Shown one piece after another: positions 1-9,288 of a stretch of 15,000 bases of DNA (position 1 is its first letter; each line of letters begins with the position of its first letter). This DNA comes from Neocallimastix lanati (nom. inval.). Its lineage: Eukaryota; Neocallimastigomycota; Neocallimastigomycetes; Neocallimastigales; Neocallimastigaceae. The stretch lies in the NCBI GenBank assembly GCA_016946835.1, contig JACVTC010000032.1, positions 410,001-425,000 of the forward strand. The letters run 5' to 3'. Below the pieces are notes generated by a model. It saw nothing but the letters and a program-made list of their open reading frames with translations. It was not told the origin of the DNA and ran no database searches. A program made the translations under genes and the position numbers.

Positions 1-171
<171 letters not shown>

Positions 172-491
172 TGTTAGCTTTATTAAATTTAGATCTATAA
201 TAATATTCCTTATGGAATATGGTATACAAGGGAAATAAGTGTATGATCTATCTTTCGGCTTTAAATAAGTAATAAAGTCACATGTTACAACATGCGTTTT
301 CCATAACATAAAATAAATTAAAAATTAATTAAATAAATATTAAAAGATAATTAACATAGATTTATACAAGACGATAGATCATAATACATTTAAGTAATCA
401 TTAAATATAAATAAATAAATACACATAAATATAAATAAATACTATAAATAAATAAATTAAATATATAGTTAAATTATGAGTGCAGTCAACA
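172..491 (-). repeat. Element 1 3' LTR
   Basis: This 320-bp long terminal repeat begins TGTTAGC and ends GTCAACA on the plus strand, giving short TGTT/AACA inverted termini. It is identical to the copy at 6230-6549. Inside are an 11-bp inverted repeat, TATGATCTATC (242-252) and GATAGATCATA (373-383), and a short palindrome CATGTT/AACATG (281-294). The transcription end should lie here on the minus strand, but poly(A) signals cannot be told from the A/T background. Confidence 0.95.
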
Positions 492-503
492 CTCCCCCTC
501 AAA
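492..503 (-). other. Element 1 polypurine tract
   Basis: On the minus strand this reads TTTGAGGGGGAG and ends exactly at the 3' LTR. It is the plus-strand DNA synthesis primer site expected at this place, and almost the only G-run in the element. The same GAGGGGGAG core stands beside the LTR at 13557. Confidence 0.9.
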
Positions 504-511
504 TAATATTT

Positions 512-3500
512 TTAGATAAAAATGTTGTTTGTAAATTTTTGTATCTTTGGTCCATTTGAGTCCTTGGTTAATATGTCCGCTAGCATGTTTTCAGTATCAA
601 TATATTCTAATTTTACTTTCTTCTTTGCAATATTGTCCCTGTTGAAATGATATCTTACACTTATATGCTTTAATTTTGTATTTATTTCTCCGTTCTCCAT
701 TATTTTCTTACTTGCTTGATTATCTGTATAGATTTTAACAGTTATCCATTTGTTTAAAATTTCTTTTATTATATTTCTAATCCATAATATTTTCTTTATA
801 TTTTCGGAAGTGCTTATGTACTCTGCTTCAGCAGTAGACGTAGCAACACTTGTTTGTTTCTTGGACAACCAGCATATCGGACTTGTTCCCATAAGTATTA
901 TTCCTCCTGAGGTAGATTTTCTATCTTCCAAACAGCCGGCAAAGTCAGAGTCGGTATATGCAACAAGCTCCCCCTTTCCATTATATTCTATCTTAAATTC
1001 TTTGGTACTATTAATATATTTTAGAATATTTATTATTTTGTTCCAATCCGATATAGTTGGATTTTCACATTTTCTTGAAGCTTTATTTACAGCGAAAGCT
1101 ATGTCAGGTCTAGTACATTTCGAAAGGTATATTAAGGAACCTATTGCGCTTTTGTAGATTGTTTTATCGAAAGGTTTATTGTTTTCTGATATTTTATTAT
1201 CACCAGTACATGGTGTTTTTCTTTTCTTTGTATTATCAATATTAAATTTATATAACATATTATTTATAAAATTTTTCTGTGAAATAATATATGAATTATT
1301 TTCTTTCTTTACTTCAATTCCTAATATGTATTCAATTGGATCACATTTAGATATTTTAAATTTTGATTTTATTTTATTTATTATTTGTTTAATGTATTCG
1401 TTTTCTCCAGCGATGACCATGTCGTCCACGTATAAGCCGATAATGCATTTTGTTATATTATTTTTTGTAAATTTGAAAATACATTGTTCGGATTTAATTT
1501 GAATGAACTCATTTTTTATTAGGAATTTTCTAATGGTATTATACCATTGTCTACCAGATTGCTTAAGGCCATACAAAGCTTTGTTGAGCTTCCAATATCC
1601 CCGCCCAAAGCGCGTATCGCCTTTAGGAATAGTAGTATAAATATCTTTATCAAGCGGAGCATTAAGGTAAGCGGCCTTTATATCTAGCTGGAAAATATTC
1701 CACTTAAGAGCAGCAGAAATAGCGAATATTAATTTAAGACCATCAATGTTTAGAGTAGGAGAATAAGTTAATTCATAATCGATTCCCCATTTTTGTTTAA
1801 ATCCACGAGCAACTAAACGAGCTTTATATTTATAAATATTATTATTTGAATCACGTTTAGTGTTGAAAACCCATTTTGTGGTAATGATGTTTTTGTTTTT
1901 AGGTACATTTTTAACAAAAGTCATAATATTATTAGAATAAAGGTTATTAAGTTCATCATTAATAGCCTCAATCCAGTTATTTTTGTCTTCACTGTTTATT
2001 GCTTCTTCATACGTATTAGGAATGTGACAAAATATAGAAGCAATAATAATGTCGTTGATTTGGTCTAGTTTTCTACGAGAACTAATATTAGTAGGTGCAG
2101 TCTCTTTATATTTTGGACTAAGTGGTCTTTTATGGATATTGCCATATTCTGTATTGGCTACAATGTCATCCATAATTTCATCTTTATTAAAATCAATAAC
2201 ACTTGATGCATCTATAAGAGATTTGTGGGCATAATTTTCTTTATTTACTATATTATTGTTGTTAAATTTATTATTTAATTCGTTATTATTAGTAAGTGAA
2301 ATTTCGTCTGTTTTTTGAGAAATTTGGTTGGTTGAAGAATCGGTTATTAAAGGTAAATTCTGATTAAAATTATATGGAAGAGTTATATTTTTAAGATTTT
2401 CCATTACCGTATTTTTATTATCTGAAGGAATATTATTGATATCTATTGTAGGAGTGGAGAAATTATAGTTTTTCTTCATAGAGTCGCAGGATTTTGAATT
2501 TTGTTGAATTAATTTATTATTTTTCGATAAAAAATTTTTATTAATAAAATTTTGATCATTTTTTGGAAAATTTTTGATATTCATTGATTTATTTGAATTA
2601 TTAATAGATTTATGTGAATCATTATTGTTGTCATATGTAATATGTGATTCATTAGTGTTATTTGAAATTATTGAATTATTTGAAAATTTTTTGATATGAT
2701 ATGAATGTGATTTTGCTTCAGCCAATAGATTTTCTTGAATTTTTTCATCATTTTTTGAAAAATTTTTATTATTAAAATTTTTTTTCATATTATTATTATT
2801 TATTGTAAAATTCTGTAAATTTTGGCTTGATTTTTCATTATTTAAAAATATTTTATTTTTATCAAAATTTTCAAATTCGGTTATTTTTTCTTTTCCTTTG
2901 TTCCTGCTGGAAGTTGAGGCGGCGTAAGCAGGATCTTCTGGTTTATATTTTTCAATAATGTTAGAATTAAAATTGGTATTCTTAGTATTATTTCTAAACT
3001 TTTTATTATAATTTTTATTTATTATTTCTAAATTTCTATTTATCTCATTCAAATAATTATTTTCAGAATTATTTTTGTCAACATTGTTGAAATTGAATTT
3101 CAATTTAAATTCACAATTATTTTTATTTTTAATTTCAGGATTAATTTTAGAATTAATTTCAACATCTTTATTTAAATTATGGTTATTTTTCTGGTTTATA
3201 TCTTTATTATCAAATTCTTGATTTTCTTCATTTAACGATATATTATTGACATGCTTATTTTTAATGTAATTACTTTTATGTTCTGTATTAGTAGTCCTTT
3301 CATTATTAATATTTTCATTTAAAATGTTTTCTTCATTTAAGATGTTTCTTCCATTAAAATTATTTTCATTGTTCATATTATTATCTTCATTTATATTATT
3401 ATCTTCATTTATATTATTATCTTCATTTATAATATTATCTTCTGGATTCATATCTTTTCTATTGTTGTCTTTCATAAATGAGAAGTAAGAGTCTTTATAA

Positions 3501-6154
3501 TTGCTTGTTTCGTATTTGTGTTTACTAGGCTCTTCTTCAACGAATTCTACATCGTTAGTATAATGTATTTTATTATTTTCAATATCCATGATAATATATG
3601 AATATTTTTTATCATCAAATCCCAAGAATACGCCCTTCTTAGCATTTGGTAAAAATTTTGATTTGTGTTGTGTATCATCCCTGTAATAACACACACAACC
3701 AAAGGTTTTTGAATGTTTTAACTCTACCTTTTTGTTGTAAAATACTTCATTGGGTATTAAAAATTTATTTCCTGAATGGGGAATTAAGTTATATATGTAG
3801 CATGCCTGTTTTATGGCGAAATTCCAAAAGTTTTCTGATAATTCTGCCCAATATAGAAGAGTTTTAGCTGAATTTCTAAGAGTTCTGTTTATTCTTTCAG
3901 CTTTTCCATTAACTTCAGGACAACCTGGAGGAGAATAGGTTTTTTCTATTCCATTTTCTTTACAGTATTTATTAACTGTTTTATTTTTAAATTCCTTTCC
4001 TCCATCTGATTTAAATATTTTAATATTATATTCTTCAAATTGGTTATTTAAGTACTTGAAGAATTCCACAATTAATTCGGGAGCTTCGGCTTTAGATTTT
4101 AAAGTATATATCCATACTTTTCTTGAGAATTCATCCATGAATGTAATAAAGTATTTTTTATTATTGATAGATGAATTGTATGGACCTGAAATGTCTGAAT
4201 GTATTATTTCTAATATTTTCGTAGCTTTTGGTGTTTTTCCTCCGTGTGATTTCCTTGACATTTTAGCTACTTTACATTCTATGCATTTAGGAGTTTTTAT
4301 TTGGTGTAAACTTAGATATTTGTTTATGTTTTCTAGGTAATAATGACCTAGTCTTCTATGCCAAATTTCAAGGCTTTTTTCATCAACTTCGTTTAAAGCC
4401 ATAATATTTTTATCCTTTTCTTCAAAGTTTTTATTAATCTTGTAAGTATTTACTAAGAATTGATTATCATTTGTAGAATAATAAGTTCCTATATATACAT
4501 TATTTGGACCCCATAAGTTAAATCTACCACGTGTATAATCATCAGTGTCAATAATGACTCTATATCCTATTTTGGCCAGTTCTATTCCACTAATAAGATT
4601 TTTAGTTGCAGATTTTGAATATAATACCTTGTCTAGTCGTAAATATATTCCATTAATGTAACATTCGTAAGTACCATATCCTTCGAAGCTACACATTGTC
4701 CCATTGGCACATCTTAACTTTATTTTGCAGTGAATAAAATTATTTAGCAAATTAAAATCATTAGTTATATGTTCTCCAGCACCAGTATCATATAACCATT
4801 CACTAGTCTTATCATTTTCTTCATAATAATTGATGTTGTTTACATATAATTCCTCTTTTTTATTAGGAATTGTTATCTCCTTTGGAATAATAAAACTATC
4901 ATTCACGTATTCAATTAATCCAGAAAATTTAACCTTATTGTCAATGTTTATTTCTTCTTGTTTTTCTATCAGTGCCCTTGCGTCTTCAAAATCAAAATTA
5001 TCGTCATAACTACTGGCACTGTCTGGATCAGAAATTTTACTTATTAAATGTAAAGACTTCTTTGGATGATCATTTAATGTGGTCTTTACTTGAAGCTTTT
5101 CTTGCCTCCCTTTATTATGATTTGACTTCGTCTTCATATTATATATGCAGTTTCTGGTAGAGTGTCCTTTAACTTCACAAATGTGACAATATGATTTATT
5201 ATTATTGTCTTTGTTACTATTATCTTTATTATTATTGTTATATTGGTTACCATTTTGCTTTCCTCTTTTCTTAGAGTTAGAGCTTTTGTTATTATGATTG
5301 TTGTGTTCATTTTTCTTTGAGGAATTACTAGTTCTTCTTCCTCTACTGATAAAATCTAGATCCATTGGATCATCTTTTTCAATGGTTTTGTTATCTTCCC
5401 AATTTTCTAGGTAAGATTTTGCATAAATAAAACTTTTGAGATTATTAATATATACATTAGGGTCACTATTCAAATTAATTTGAATGATATTTTTATAATC
5501 ATCCGGTAGTACGTTATAGAGATATTTTAATTTTTCCTTATCAGTGATCTCCACATGTTGTTCTTCCATATCATCGAAAGTTTCTTTCATAAGTTCTAGC
5601 TTTTCGATGATTTGATTTCTATCTCTGGCTTTAATACTTCTTAACCTTTTAAGCCAGTATTCCATATCAGCATTTGAATTTCCATATTTTGATTTGAGTC
5701 TTTCCATTATACGGAAACCATTATTAAGTCTGCTGATTTCTCTTAAAACAGAATCATCGACATTCTTACTGATCATGAGTATCATGTCAGCATCGATCCT
5801 TTCTGCTTCCTCAACTAATCTGATATGATTAAGAGGATTACCAAAAAAGTTAGTTAGCTGAGTATTGATATCAACATTATTGTTTCGATTAACCTCAGCA
5901 TTATTGTTTCGAATAGGTTCGGCAGGAGCTTGCGGTAACATTTTGGTAATTAATTTAGTAATTACCTTGTTGATAACATCGTTGACATTGGGGTTGTAAT
6001 CAAAACCTACATCATTAAGTTTTCCAACGACGTCGACTTCCATGAATTCCTTAATACCTTGACGTTTAGCGGCATTGTCAATAAGGAATTTCCACTCATT
6101 AAAGTTGGATTTTCCATGAAGGCGTTGGTCCTTAGCTAAGTTAAAGTCTTGCAT
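512..6154 (-). CDS. Gag-Pol polyprotein of a Ty1/copia retrotransposon, intact
   Basis: This single 1880-residue frame encodes all proteins needed for retrotransposition. The gag part is N-terminal, with a CCHC zinc knuckle at residues 323-336 (Cys323, C-x2-C-x4-H-x4-C). The aspartic protease has D-T-G-A at Asp456. The GAG-pre-integrase HHCC region starts at W598-H599 and has Cys624 and Cys627. The integrase triad is Asp654, Asp717, Glu753 (D-x62-D-x35-E). A spacer of about 500 residues (870-1370), very rich in Asn, Lys and Glu, follows. The RT has Y-V-D-D at 1575-1578, and the RNase H has Asp1735, Glu1776 and Asp1811. All catalytic residues seen are conserved. The spacer is long for the family and contains INED repeats. 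The start is the first ATG after the leader, with 61 bp between it and the primer site. There is no gag/pol frameshift, so the Gag:Pol ratio must be set another way. It may be active; expression cannot be judged. Confidence 0.95.
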   Translation of the reverse strand: MQDFNLAKDQRLHGKSNFNEWKFLIDNAAKRQGIKEFMEVDVVGKLNDVGFDYNPNVNDVINKVITKLITKMLPQAPAEPIRNNNAEVNRNNNVDINTQLTNFFGNPLNHIRLVEEAERIDADMILMISKNVDDSVLREISRLNNGFRIMERLKSKYGNSNADMEYWLKRLRSIKARDRNQIIEKLELMKETFDDMEEQHVEITDKEKLKYLYNVLPDDYKNIIQINLNSDPNVYINNLKSFIYAKSYLENWEDNKTIEKDDPMDLDFISRGRRTSNSSKKNEHNNHNNKSSNSKKRGKQNGNQYNNNNKDNSNKDNNNKSYCHICEVKGHSTRNCIYNMKTKSNHNKGRQEKLQVKTTLNDHPKKSLHLISKISDPDSASSYDDNFDFEDARALIEKQEEINIDNKVKFSGLIEYVNDSFIIPKEITIPNKKEELYVNNINYYEENDKTSEWLYDTGAGEHITNDFNLLNNFIHCKIKLRCANGTMCSFEGYGTYECYINGIYLRLDKVLYSKSATKNLISGIELAKIGYRVIIDTDDYTRGRFNLWGPNNVYIGTYYSTNDNQFLVNTYKINKNFEEKDKNIMALNEVDEKSLEIWHRRLGHYYLENINKYLSLHQIKTPKCIECKVAKMSRKSHGGKTPKATKILEIIHSDISGPYNSSINNKKYFITFMDEFSRKVWIYTLKSKAEAPELIVEFFKYLNNQFEEYNIKIFKSDGGKEFKNKTVNKYCKENGIEKTYSPPGCPEVNGKAERINRTLRNSAKTLLYWAELSENFWNFAIKQACYIYNLIPHSGNKFLIPNEVFYNKKVELKHSKTFGCVCYYRDDTQHKSKFLPNAKKGVFLGFDDKKYSYIIMDIENNKIHYTNDVEFVEEEPSKHKYETSNYKDSYFSFMKDNNRKDMNPEDNIINEDNNINEDNNINEDNNMNNENNFNGRNILNEENILNENINNERTTNTEHKSNYIKNKHVNNISLNEENQEFDNKDINQKNNHNLNKDVEINSKINPEIKNKNNCEFKLKFNFNNVDKNNSENNYLNEINRNLEIINKNYNKKFRNNTKNTNFNSNIIEKYKPEDPAYAASTSSRNKGKEKITEFENFDKNKIFLNNEKSSQNLQNFTINNNNMKKNFNNKNFSKNDEKIQENLLAEAKSHSYHIKKFSNNSIISNNTNESHITYDNNNDSHKSINNSNKSMNIKNFPKNDQNFINKNFLSKNNKLIQQNSKSCDSMKKNYNFSTPTIDINNIPSDNKNTVMENLKNITLPYNFNQNLPLITDSSTNQISQKTDEISLTNNNELNNKFNNNNIVNKENYAHKSLIDASSVIDFNKDEIMDDIVANTEYGNIHKRPLSPKYKETAPTNISSRRKLDQINDIIIASIFCHIPNTYEEAINSEDKNNWIEAINDELNNLYSNNIMTFVKNVPKNKNIITTKWVFNTKRDSNNNIYKYKARLVARGFKQKWGIDYELTYSPTLNIDGLKLIFAISAALKWNIFQLDIKAAYLNAPLDKDIYTTIPKGDTRFGRGYWKLNKALYGLKQSGRQWYNTIRKFLIKNEFIQIKSEQCIFKFTKNNITKCIIGLYVDDMVIAGENEYIKQIINKIKSKFKISKCDPIEYILGIEVKKENNSYIISQKNFINNMLYKFNIDNTKKRKTPCTGDNKISENNKPFDKTIYKSAIGSLIYLSKCTRPDIAFAVNKASRKCENPTISDWNKIINILKYINSTKEFKIEYNGKGELVAYTDSDFAGCLEDRKSTSGGIILMGTSPICWLSKKQTSVATSTAEAEYISTSENIKKILWIRNIIKEILNKWITVKIYTDNQASKKIMENGEINTKLKHISVRYHFNRDNIAKKKVKLEYIDTENMLADILTKDSNGPKIQKFTNNIFI
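3377..3430 (-). repeat. Three 18-bp tandem repeats in the Gag-Pol spacer
   Basis: Three perfect copies of an 18-bp unit (3377-3394, 3395-3412, 3413-3430) encode the repeated peptide NNINED on the minus strand. They lie in the low-complexity region between integrase and RT. A related INED peptide repeat occurs at the same place in element 2. Confidence 0.9.
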
Positions 6155-6215
6155 GATTTCGGAGCGGTGAAGCGTATTAATTAAGTACTTTTAATAATAA
6201 ATGATATGAGTCAAC
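6155..6215 (-). other. Element 1 leader (5' untranslated region)
   Basis: This short non-coding leader lies between the primer site and the gag-pol ATG. It contains a locally GC-richer stretch just upstream of the ATG (about 6157-6175), unusual against the surrounding A/T. No upstream ATG-initiated frame of note is seen. Confidence 0.6.
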
Positions 6216-6229
6216 TGAGACTCTTAATC
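6216..6229 (-). other. Element 1 primer binding site, complementary to the tRNA-Lys(CUU) anticodon arm
   Basis: Directly inside the 5' LTR the minus strand reads GATTAAGAGTCTCA. Its complement TGAGACTCTTAATC equals the usual anticodon stem-loop of eukaryotic tRNA-Lys(CUU), about positions 27-40, with the anticodon CTT in the middle. It does not match a tRNA 3' CCA end. This is the arrangement known from Drosophila copia, which is primed by a 5' half of initiator tRNA-Met cut in the anticodon region. The tRNA match is from memory of tRNA sequences, not a search. Confidence 0.75.
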
Positions 6230-6549
6230 TGTTAGCTTTATTAAATTTAGATCTATAATAATATTCCTTATGGAATATGGTATACAAGGGAAATAAGTGT
6301 ATGATCTATCTTTCGGCTTTAAATAAGTAATAAAGTCACATGTTACAACATGCGTTTTCCATAACATAAAATAAATTAAAAATTAATTAAATAAATATTA
6401 AAAGATAATTAACATAGATTTATACAAGACGATAGATCATAATACATTTAAGTAATCATTAAATATAAATAAATAAATACACATAAATATAAATAAATAC
6501 TATAAATAAATAAATTAAATATATAGTTAAATTATGAGTGCAGTCAACA
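6230..6549 (-). repeat. Element 1 5' LTR
   Basis: This is the second 320-bp LTR, with no difference seen from 172-491. It should hold the Pol II promoter that drives gag-pol leftward. TATA-like strings are present, but the A/T content makes them uninformative. Its outer end touches the 141-bp (ATT)n that separates it from the 5' LTR of element 2. Confidence 0.95.
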
Positions 6550-6690
<141 letters not shown>

Positions 6691-6957
6691 TGTTAAATAT
6701 CACAGTTATGTGTTTAATTACATTGTACATTATACTACATTATCAAGTGTAAAATATTTTTTTATTCGATAATATAATGCAGTGTAACGTTAAATGTTAC
6801 CAATAATGTTAGACTAGAAAATAAATAAAAATAACATGTAATAACATATTCTTAAATGAATGAGGTCTTTCTAAATGTAAAAGCAATAAATAAATAAATA
6901 AATAAACACATAATAAAATATAAATATCATTTCTGAATTTAAGTGTTATATTTAACA
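6691..6957 (+). repeat. Element 2 5' LTR
   Basis: This 267-bp LTR has TGTTAAA...TTTAACA ends. Compared with the 3' LTR it has two base changes (C for T in the segment ACATTATcAAGTG, and A for T in AAATAaAAATAAC) and a shorter AAAT tetranucleotide run by 8 bp. The Pol II promoter should be here but no specific box can be singled out. Confidence 0.94.
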
Positions 6958-6973
6958 GATTAAGAGTCTCATG
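6958..6973 (+). other. Element 2 primer binding site, complementary to the tRNA-Lys(CUU) anticodon arm
   Basis: GATTAAGAGTCTCATG follows the LTR without a gap. Fourteen bases equal the site in element 1, and two more (complementary to tRNA bases 26 and 25 of the common animal tRNA-Lys(CUU)) extend the match to 16. A conserved hairpin GAGTC-TCAT-GACTC (6964-6977) overlaps it. The same site in two otherwise different families supports real function. Confidence 0.75.
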
Positions 6974-7077
6974 ACTCAATAATTCATTAACAATTGCTGA
7001 TATCAAAATCTAATATATTATATTAATTAAACATTCATTAAATATTAAAATAAAGAAATATTGGCAGCCACATTAAA

Positions 7078-7793
7078 ATGACTAAATCAGATAATCCAAC
7101 AGTTATGGGGAGTTCTTCAAAAACTTCTTCAAAGACAACAAAGACTACAAATACATCGAGTACAACAATGAATGATACTCTTGTCGAAGTAGAACCTCCA
7201 AATATTCAAACCAACACAATTAATAAATTTCACATTCAAAACTTTAGAATTACAAATGAAAACTTTCACAAATGGCATTCAGACTTAAAATTATTCCTTG
7301 ATTCTGAAGAATTGGGTGATTATATATCAAAGAATATCAAAGATATAAACACAAATAAAAAACATTTAAAATATGACAGTACAGTCAGAATTATAATATT
7401 AAACAGCCTCGACGAATATACAAAAAGCTTATTAAATAATTGTACAAGTGCCTACTTAATGATAAAGGAATTAAAGGAAAGATTTTCAGAAACAGGCCCT
7501 TCAAGATTATTTGAAATTGAAATGAAGATAAAAAAGCTAGAAATCGAAAACGATGACTTCAAACTGTATTTAGATAATCTTAACTCATTATTTACAGAAT
7601 ACAATAACGAGGCAAAATCTCAAAATAAGCCAGAACCAAGTGAAGAAACAAAAGTCTTGTATTCTTTAGAGGAACTAAATAAAGTCGGCATCGCATATTC
7701 ATTCACATTTCTATATGTTTAAAAGACATTTAAGGATTTAAAAGAGGACATAACAAAACTAAGTACCATAATTAAGAAAAGTAAAAGTATTAA
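7078..7793 (+). pseudogene. Element 2 gag, N-terminal part, broken
   Basis: This is the capsid-type Gag start of element 2, beginning at the first ATG about 100 bp after the primer site. The open frame gives 214 residues to a TAA at 7720-7722. A Ser/Thr-rich N-terminus of about 45 residues is followed by a copia-gag-like region (a Phe...Trp...Leu pattern from about residue 58, and a UBN2-like helical stretch about 130-185). After the TAA the same frame continues with plausible gag sequence (KTFKDLKEDITKLST) up to about 7790. The nucleocapsid then resumes in the frame one base earlier. So this is one premature stop plus one single-base loss, not the natural end of gag. A programmed frameshift is unlikely because it would fall before the zinc knuckle. 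Confidence 0.85.
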
Positions 7794-8699
7794 ACGAGTA
7801 GAAATCAAGAAACATATCAACACGAAGATCAAATTAATAGAGTCCGAAATGGGAAACTCCCATATAATTTTAATAAAGAAGCAAATTCCAACGAATACTG
7901 TCAATATTGCCATAAAAATGGGCACACTACTGATAACTGTTTCTTCAATCCATCGAATTCACCAAATAATAACTATAGAGGAGAAAAGAAAAATATTAAT
8001 AATAAGTCAAGAAACAAAATTAAAATTAAAAGAACATCTTTAAACAGGAAAGGTAGTAAAAGAAACTTCAAATCTTATAACGTTAATTATGAAGAACAAA
8101 ACAATTCGAATTCAGATTCAGATCCTTCATTCGACTTCTGCTTCAATATAAAAACTAATTGTGTAAAAGATAATTTTAATAACAGTTCAATAACTTCCAG
8201 GAACATAAGGGTAAATAAAGTAACTACCGAAATCTTAAAAGAAGAAAATAATATTATGGAAGATAACAATATAGAATCATGGATCATCGATAGTGGAACA
8301 GGGATTAATTTATCTAAGAATATAAAAATACTATCAAACATTGAAGAAGTTGCTAATAGAGGAATTACATACCCAAACGGACAATCCGATAGAATATACA
8401 AAAAGGGTATGTACAAAGGGATGTATAAAAATAATAATTTTTCTATTGGAGAAGTATTTTATGCTCCAAACATACAAAATAATTTAATTTCCACTCATTA
8501 CCTATGTAAAAAAGGCTTCAAATTAGTAATAGATATGCATAACAATAAAGAAAGACTCCAAATATTTAAAAATAATAAACTAATTACTACCGTTTATACA
8601 AATGATGAAAACCTCTTTACTTTAAATACAAGCTCAATGAAAAATAAAGATTATAATATTATAACAGAATCAATAATTACAATTATTTTATTATTTTAA
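7794..8699 (+). pseudogene. Element 2 nucleocapsid and protease segment, broken
   Basis: This frame stays open for about 300 codons and holds the gag zinc knuckle (first Cys codon at 7899-7901, C-x2-C-x4-H-x4-C). A basic, Asn/Lys-rich linker follows, then an aspartic protease with D-S-G-T after the sequence SWII (about 8280-8300). Homology to the element 1 polyprotein runs to about 8660 (end of the segment LFTLNTSSMKNKDYNI). The last dozen codons to the stop at 8697-8699 lie inside inserted DNA. It has no start of its own and depended on translation from gag. Confidence 0.85.
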
Positions 8700-8757
8700 T
8701 ATTTAGTATTATTTTTCAATAAAGTTTTAAAACAAATAATTAAATTTAAAAAATATA

Positions 8758-8830
8758 TTATTTCTGGTATAGTTGTTAGTAACTAATACCATGAATCAAA
8801 CTACTTAGGGTTCGATTCACATTTATTATT
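8758..8830 (+). promoter_or_regulatory. tRNA-derived Pol III promoter (A and B boxes)
   Basis: TGGTATAGTTGT (8765-8776) fits the A-box consensus at 11 of 12 places and GGTTCGATTCA (8809-8819) the B box at 10 of 11. The distance from tRNA position 8 to 54 is 46 bases, exactly as in a tRNA gene. The D-arm resembles tRNA-Asp or tRNA-Glu. The acceptor and T stems no longer pair, so it is not a functional tRNA gene; it is best read as a SINE head or a tRNA relic. Confidence 0.7.
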
Positions 8831-9152
8831 ATTTTATAGTTTTATTCTAAAAAATATCTAGAAGATTCTTTATAGTTCAAGAAATTACTAGAATTTCTTG
8901 ATAATTCTTGTGTTTAATTAATTAAAATTTATTCTATTAAATTCTTAATTCTATTGTTTTCTATTTTTTCTAAATTTTTCGATTTTTAAGAACTTTTTAG
9001 AAACTTTTATTTTTATTTTTTAATAACTTTAACTTTTGAAAAAAATATAAATATGAGTAAAATTCTTATTAACAAATATTCTTTTCTTGGTGTTTTTATT
9101 TTAATTTTTTAGTTAATAAAACTTAATTTTTTAATAAAACTTTTTTTAATAT

Positions 9153-9187
9153 TAATACTATATCAACCCTTGCGGCTTATAGTATTA
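9153..9187. other. Hairpin with GC-rich loop in the SINE-like insert
   Basis: A perfect 10-bp stem TAATACTATA / TATAGTATTA encloses the 15-base loop TCAACCCTTGCGGCT. The loop is one of the few GC-rich spots in the insert. Function unknown; it may be a conserved 3' recognition structure of the inserted element. Confidence 0.7.
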
Positions 9188-9288
9188 TAATAAATATAAT
9201 TAATAAAATAATTATAATAAAAGAAAAAAAATAAATAAAAAATAAAATAATTTTTGTTTTTTTTTGAGTGTTATTATATTTATTATAA

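Larger units (their letters stand above)
172..6549 (-). mobile_element. Element 1: complete Ty1/copia LTR retrotransposon
   Basis: This is a 6378-bp element on the minus strand, with two 320-bp LTRs (172-491 and 6230-6549) that read identical base by base and have TG...CA ends. A tRNA-complementary primer site lies next to the 5' LTR, a polypurine tract next to the 3' LTR, and one uninterrupted gag-pol gene between them. The domain order protease, integrase, RT, RNase H defines the Ty1/copia (Pseudoviridae-like) order. Identical LTRs and an intact reading frame indicate a recent insertion. It sits in (ATT)n on both sides. The flanks share ATTATT, which is 3n in length; the 5-bp duplication usual for copia elements does not fit the repeat phase. 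Confidence 0.95.

Noticed and set aside
750-5160. Several plus-strand open frames of 60-135 codons across element 1
   Set aside because: They are antisense shadows of the intact minus-strand gag-pol frame.
7720-7794. Programmed gag-pol frameshift or stop readthrough in element 2
   Set aside because: The change of frame lies before the zinc knuckle, and element 1 uses a single frame throughout; mutation explains it better.
7849-8043. Open frame of 64 codons in the gag frame of element 2
   Set aside because: The real coding frame here is the one with the CCHC knuckle, one base earlier; this one is the old gag frame running on by chance.
8758-8830. Functional tRNA gene
   Set aside because: Box spacing is right, but acceptor and T stems do not pair and no good anticodon stem can be drawn.
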